A stretch of 64,000 bases of DNA from Hydractinia symbiolongicarpus. Taxonomy: Eukaryota; Cnidaria; Hydrozoa; Anthoathecata; Hydractiniidae. The stretch is from the NCBI RefSeq assembly GCF_029227915.1, contig NC_079887.1:16987650-17051649 (forward strand), given 5' to 3'. Positions within the stretch are counted from its first letter, which is position 1. Every line of letters begins with the position of its first letter. This document shows, piece by piece, positions 62,185 through 64,000 of the stretch. The notes beneath the pieces are model-generated. The model had not been told where the DNA came from. It saw only the letters and a list, made by a program, of their open reading frames with translations, and made no database searches. The position numbers and the translations under genes are program-made.

Positions 62185-62856
62185 TTATTCTATTAGGATT
62201 TTCGTCGTGAGGCCAGTGAACGTGACGTTCTTCTCATGGTGATAGACGTCTGTTAACATGAACTCTAGACGATGGGTTGAACCCTTCATTGAAAGGTAAA
62301 CAGGGGTGTCAAAACTCCAGGTCAGCATGTCCCCCCAGGCGTTTAGCTCCTTGGTGGGAAGCAGGGCTAGACTTTTAGACTTTTTGCCATCAAGCAGGCA
62401 GTCGTCCTCATCCAACTGCGGACAAACGAGTCTCAACCTATGGTACACATAGGTCCTATAATAGGCATCGTGGTCACCGCTCGTGTAGTACTTTTTTGCG
62501 GGATCGTAGGGTAGGCCCATTAGCTCTTGTAGGGGTCTGTTAATAACCACCGTATAACCATCGCTGACACGGGGCCTGCATAGTCCATTTTTTAGGACAA
62601 ACAATTTAATCTTATCTTCTGCCTGGCTGTTGACAATAGTCGCTATATCCTCTATCCTGTATAAACCGTTCATGATCTCGATCCGGGTCACCCTCTGGTC
62701 AGGCCCCACCTTGTGAATGGTAAAGTCGTTATTGCTGTACAGGTTCAGCCATGCAGGTCGAATACTGATAGATTTCAGAGCTATATGAGTATCCTGCCCC
62801 AGATAGTCCTTAAATATCGTGGGCTTTTCGATAATGGTAATGTACAGTTGTTTCAT
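62185..62856 (-). CDS. Candidate penton-type minor capsid protein (copy C), intact
   Basis: The intact 223-residue ORF is the best-preserved capsid-type gene in the window. Landmarks are the N-terminal IIEKPTIFKDYLG, central VINRPLQELMGLPYD and SGDHDAY, and C-terminal LTWSFDTPVYLSMKGST followed by a hydrophobic strand. The C-terminal pattern resembles Polinton minor capsid (penton) proteins. It starts 18 bases from the divergent gene at 62875. Confidence 0.6.
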   Translation of the reverse strand: MKQLYITIIEKPTIFKDYLGQDTHIALKSISIRPAWLNLYSNNDFTIHKVGPDQRVTRIEIMNGLYRIEDIATIVNSQAEDKIKLFVLKNGLCRPRVSDGYTVVINRPLQELMGLPYDPAKKYYTSGDHDAYYRTYVYHRLRLVCPQLDEDDCLLDGKKSKSLALLPTKELNAWGDMLTWSFDTPVYLSMKGSTHRLEFMLTDVYHHEKNVTFTGLTTKILIE

Positions 62857-62874
62857 CCTTTGTTTTAAGAAAGG

Positions 62875-64000
62875 ATGAACATATCCTCATAAAATCCCAA
62901 GGCAAAGTACAAAAGTAACAGGGGAGAATGGCCACTTGGTGTAACCAACTTGGAGCACCAGGATCTCTATGTGAGTACGGACTCCCATATTTCCGTAGTC
63001 CTAACAACCTACCTTTATGACCCCGTTCAACTGGGGTGGGAAGAGCAAGCGCTGGACTATTGCAATATCCAGGTAAATTTCCGCACACACTGTGCAACAA
63101 CAGCCCTTGGCATATGTGCCAAACATATGACAGGCTCCGTACTCCTTATAAACTCGATCTTTAAATTCCACGTATATTATCACATGCGTCGTATTCTTGC
63201 AAGAATGAAGGTACCAATGCTGTATGATGATGGGTTTTCTCAGTACAAAAATCTCTACTCATCCTCTGTATATGCGCAGGTATGCCGTGAGTATGGTGCA
63301 AATCCTAATAGCTTCTACAAGTTTAAAGCTGTCATGTCGTCATTGACAAATGGTAGATGGTGGCGCCAAGTTGACGGCGATTGGGCGAAGTTTATTATGC
63401 CTACAAGTCAGGGTTTGACATCTGAAGGTCTGACCAAGCTAAGCGAGAGTATCAGGGTTTACGTGGTCTTATTGCTAGGATTGCAAGCAGGGACCAAAGC
63501 ATCCCTGATCGGTTCCAGTGCTGACAACTACACAGTAAGGCAGATTCTATTGCAAAAATTCGAGGCCATGGTCCAACGTCAGGAGAACGTAAGTCATGAC
63601 ATTACGGAGTTCCAAAAAGTACTGCAATATGCCCGGACCCCGGTGGACTTCGTCGTTATGCATGGCGTGTACATGCTACCTTCCGATATGAACTTGCGCA
63701 TAGGCAAAATTGAAGGGTATAACAACAACATTATAATAGCGCCCGCAAATGCAATCATTGGTATCTGGCTTGACTTGAATAACAAGCCTACTATGAGGCA
63801 TACTACGCCCCCTAGGCATACCCTACCTCCAAAGCATACCGCGCCGCCCATACATACTACACCTCCTATACCTCCTAAGCATACTACATCTATTAGACCT
63901 CCCATACATACTCCTGATCATACCATACAGGCTATACCATCTATACCTCACAAGCATGCTACATCGCCTCCCATGCCCGAACAACGCCCACAAAATCAAC
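62875..64000 (+). pseudogene. Large Polinton protein with H-T-P-P repeats (copy C), partial
   Basis: Codon 6 is TAA (62890-62892) where copy B has TAT. From 62893 to the window edge the frame is open, about 369 codons. The globular part matches 39393-40310, and a His/Thr/Pro repeat begins near 63800. Apart from the early stop this copy is the better one. Function unknown; a capsid-associated or fibre-like protein is possible. Confidence 0.65.

Larger units (their letters stand above)
60578..64000 (+). mobile_element. Polinton copy C, left part, rearranged
   Basis: Collinear with 37.4-40.5 kb of copy B and closely similar to it. The first ~90 bases (60578-60667) duplicate a segment that occurs again at about 60945. 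No left inverted repeat precedes it; BEL/Pao sequence abuts instead. It continues beyond the window. Confidence 0.88.

Overview
This is a eukaryotic (animal) genomic window dominated by mobile elements, with few host exons. The AT-rich background, spliced genes, SINE/LINE/Helitron/MITE load and several Polinton (Maverick) copies suggest an invertebrate. I favour a cnidarian, probably a hydrozoan, but that is inference from remembered family resemblance and is not proven by the sequence. The Polinton segments read as more GC-rich than the host DNA.

Layout: 1-3380 is a truncated Polinton fragment (copy A: major capsid protein, small membrane protein, integrase, zinc protein). 3395-9970 is gene-poor and holds two head-to-tail Helitron termini and two MITEs. 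9972-17362 (minus strand) is a five-exon host gene predicted to encode a membrane-anchored PDGF/VEGF-like protein. Its first intron carries a MITE, an octamer satellite, a tRNA-derived SINE with a 550-bp (AAT)n tail and a Crypton-like tyrosine recombinase fragment. 20515-23978 holds a SWIM zinc-finger fragment, a USP-like protease ORF and an RPA-like zinc/OB ORF. 25556-29340 is a decayed piggyBac transposase split by a CR1/Jockey-type LINE. 29969-32988 is an almost intact non-LTR retrotransposon with an N-terminal C2H2 finger, RT, zinc knuckle and probable restriction-like endonuclease. 33488-36344 holds a (TA)n run, a degenerate ~100-bp tandem array and a Helitron 3' end.

36794-55495 is a full-length Polinton (copy B, ~18.7 kb) bounded by ~235-bp terminal inverted repeats. 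It encodes protein-primed DNA polymerase B, packaging ATPase, tandem Bro-N/DUF3627 genes, zinc-ribbon proteins, several membrane proteins, major capsid protein, candidate penton protein and integrase. Nearly every gene is broken by stops or indels. A LINE sits in one gene and a TA-flanked MITE in the polymerase. 56308-57891 is an unidentified broken spliced gene and 57932-58360 a MITE. 60150-60577 is a BEL/Pao retrotransposon fragment joined directly to a third Polinton copy (copy C), which runs off the right edge.

Comparing A, B and C shows features not explained by proteins alone: an AATAAA hexamer directly before the start codon of most Polinton genes, including both members of a divergent pair; a convergent-gene hairpin kept by a compensatory base-pair change between B and C; and a hairpin at the integrase start whose loop in copy A is exactly AATAAA. 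These point to a compact virus-like gene-expression code in these elements.
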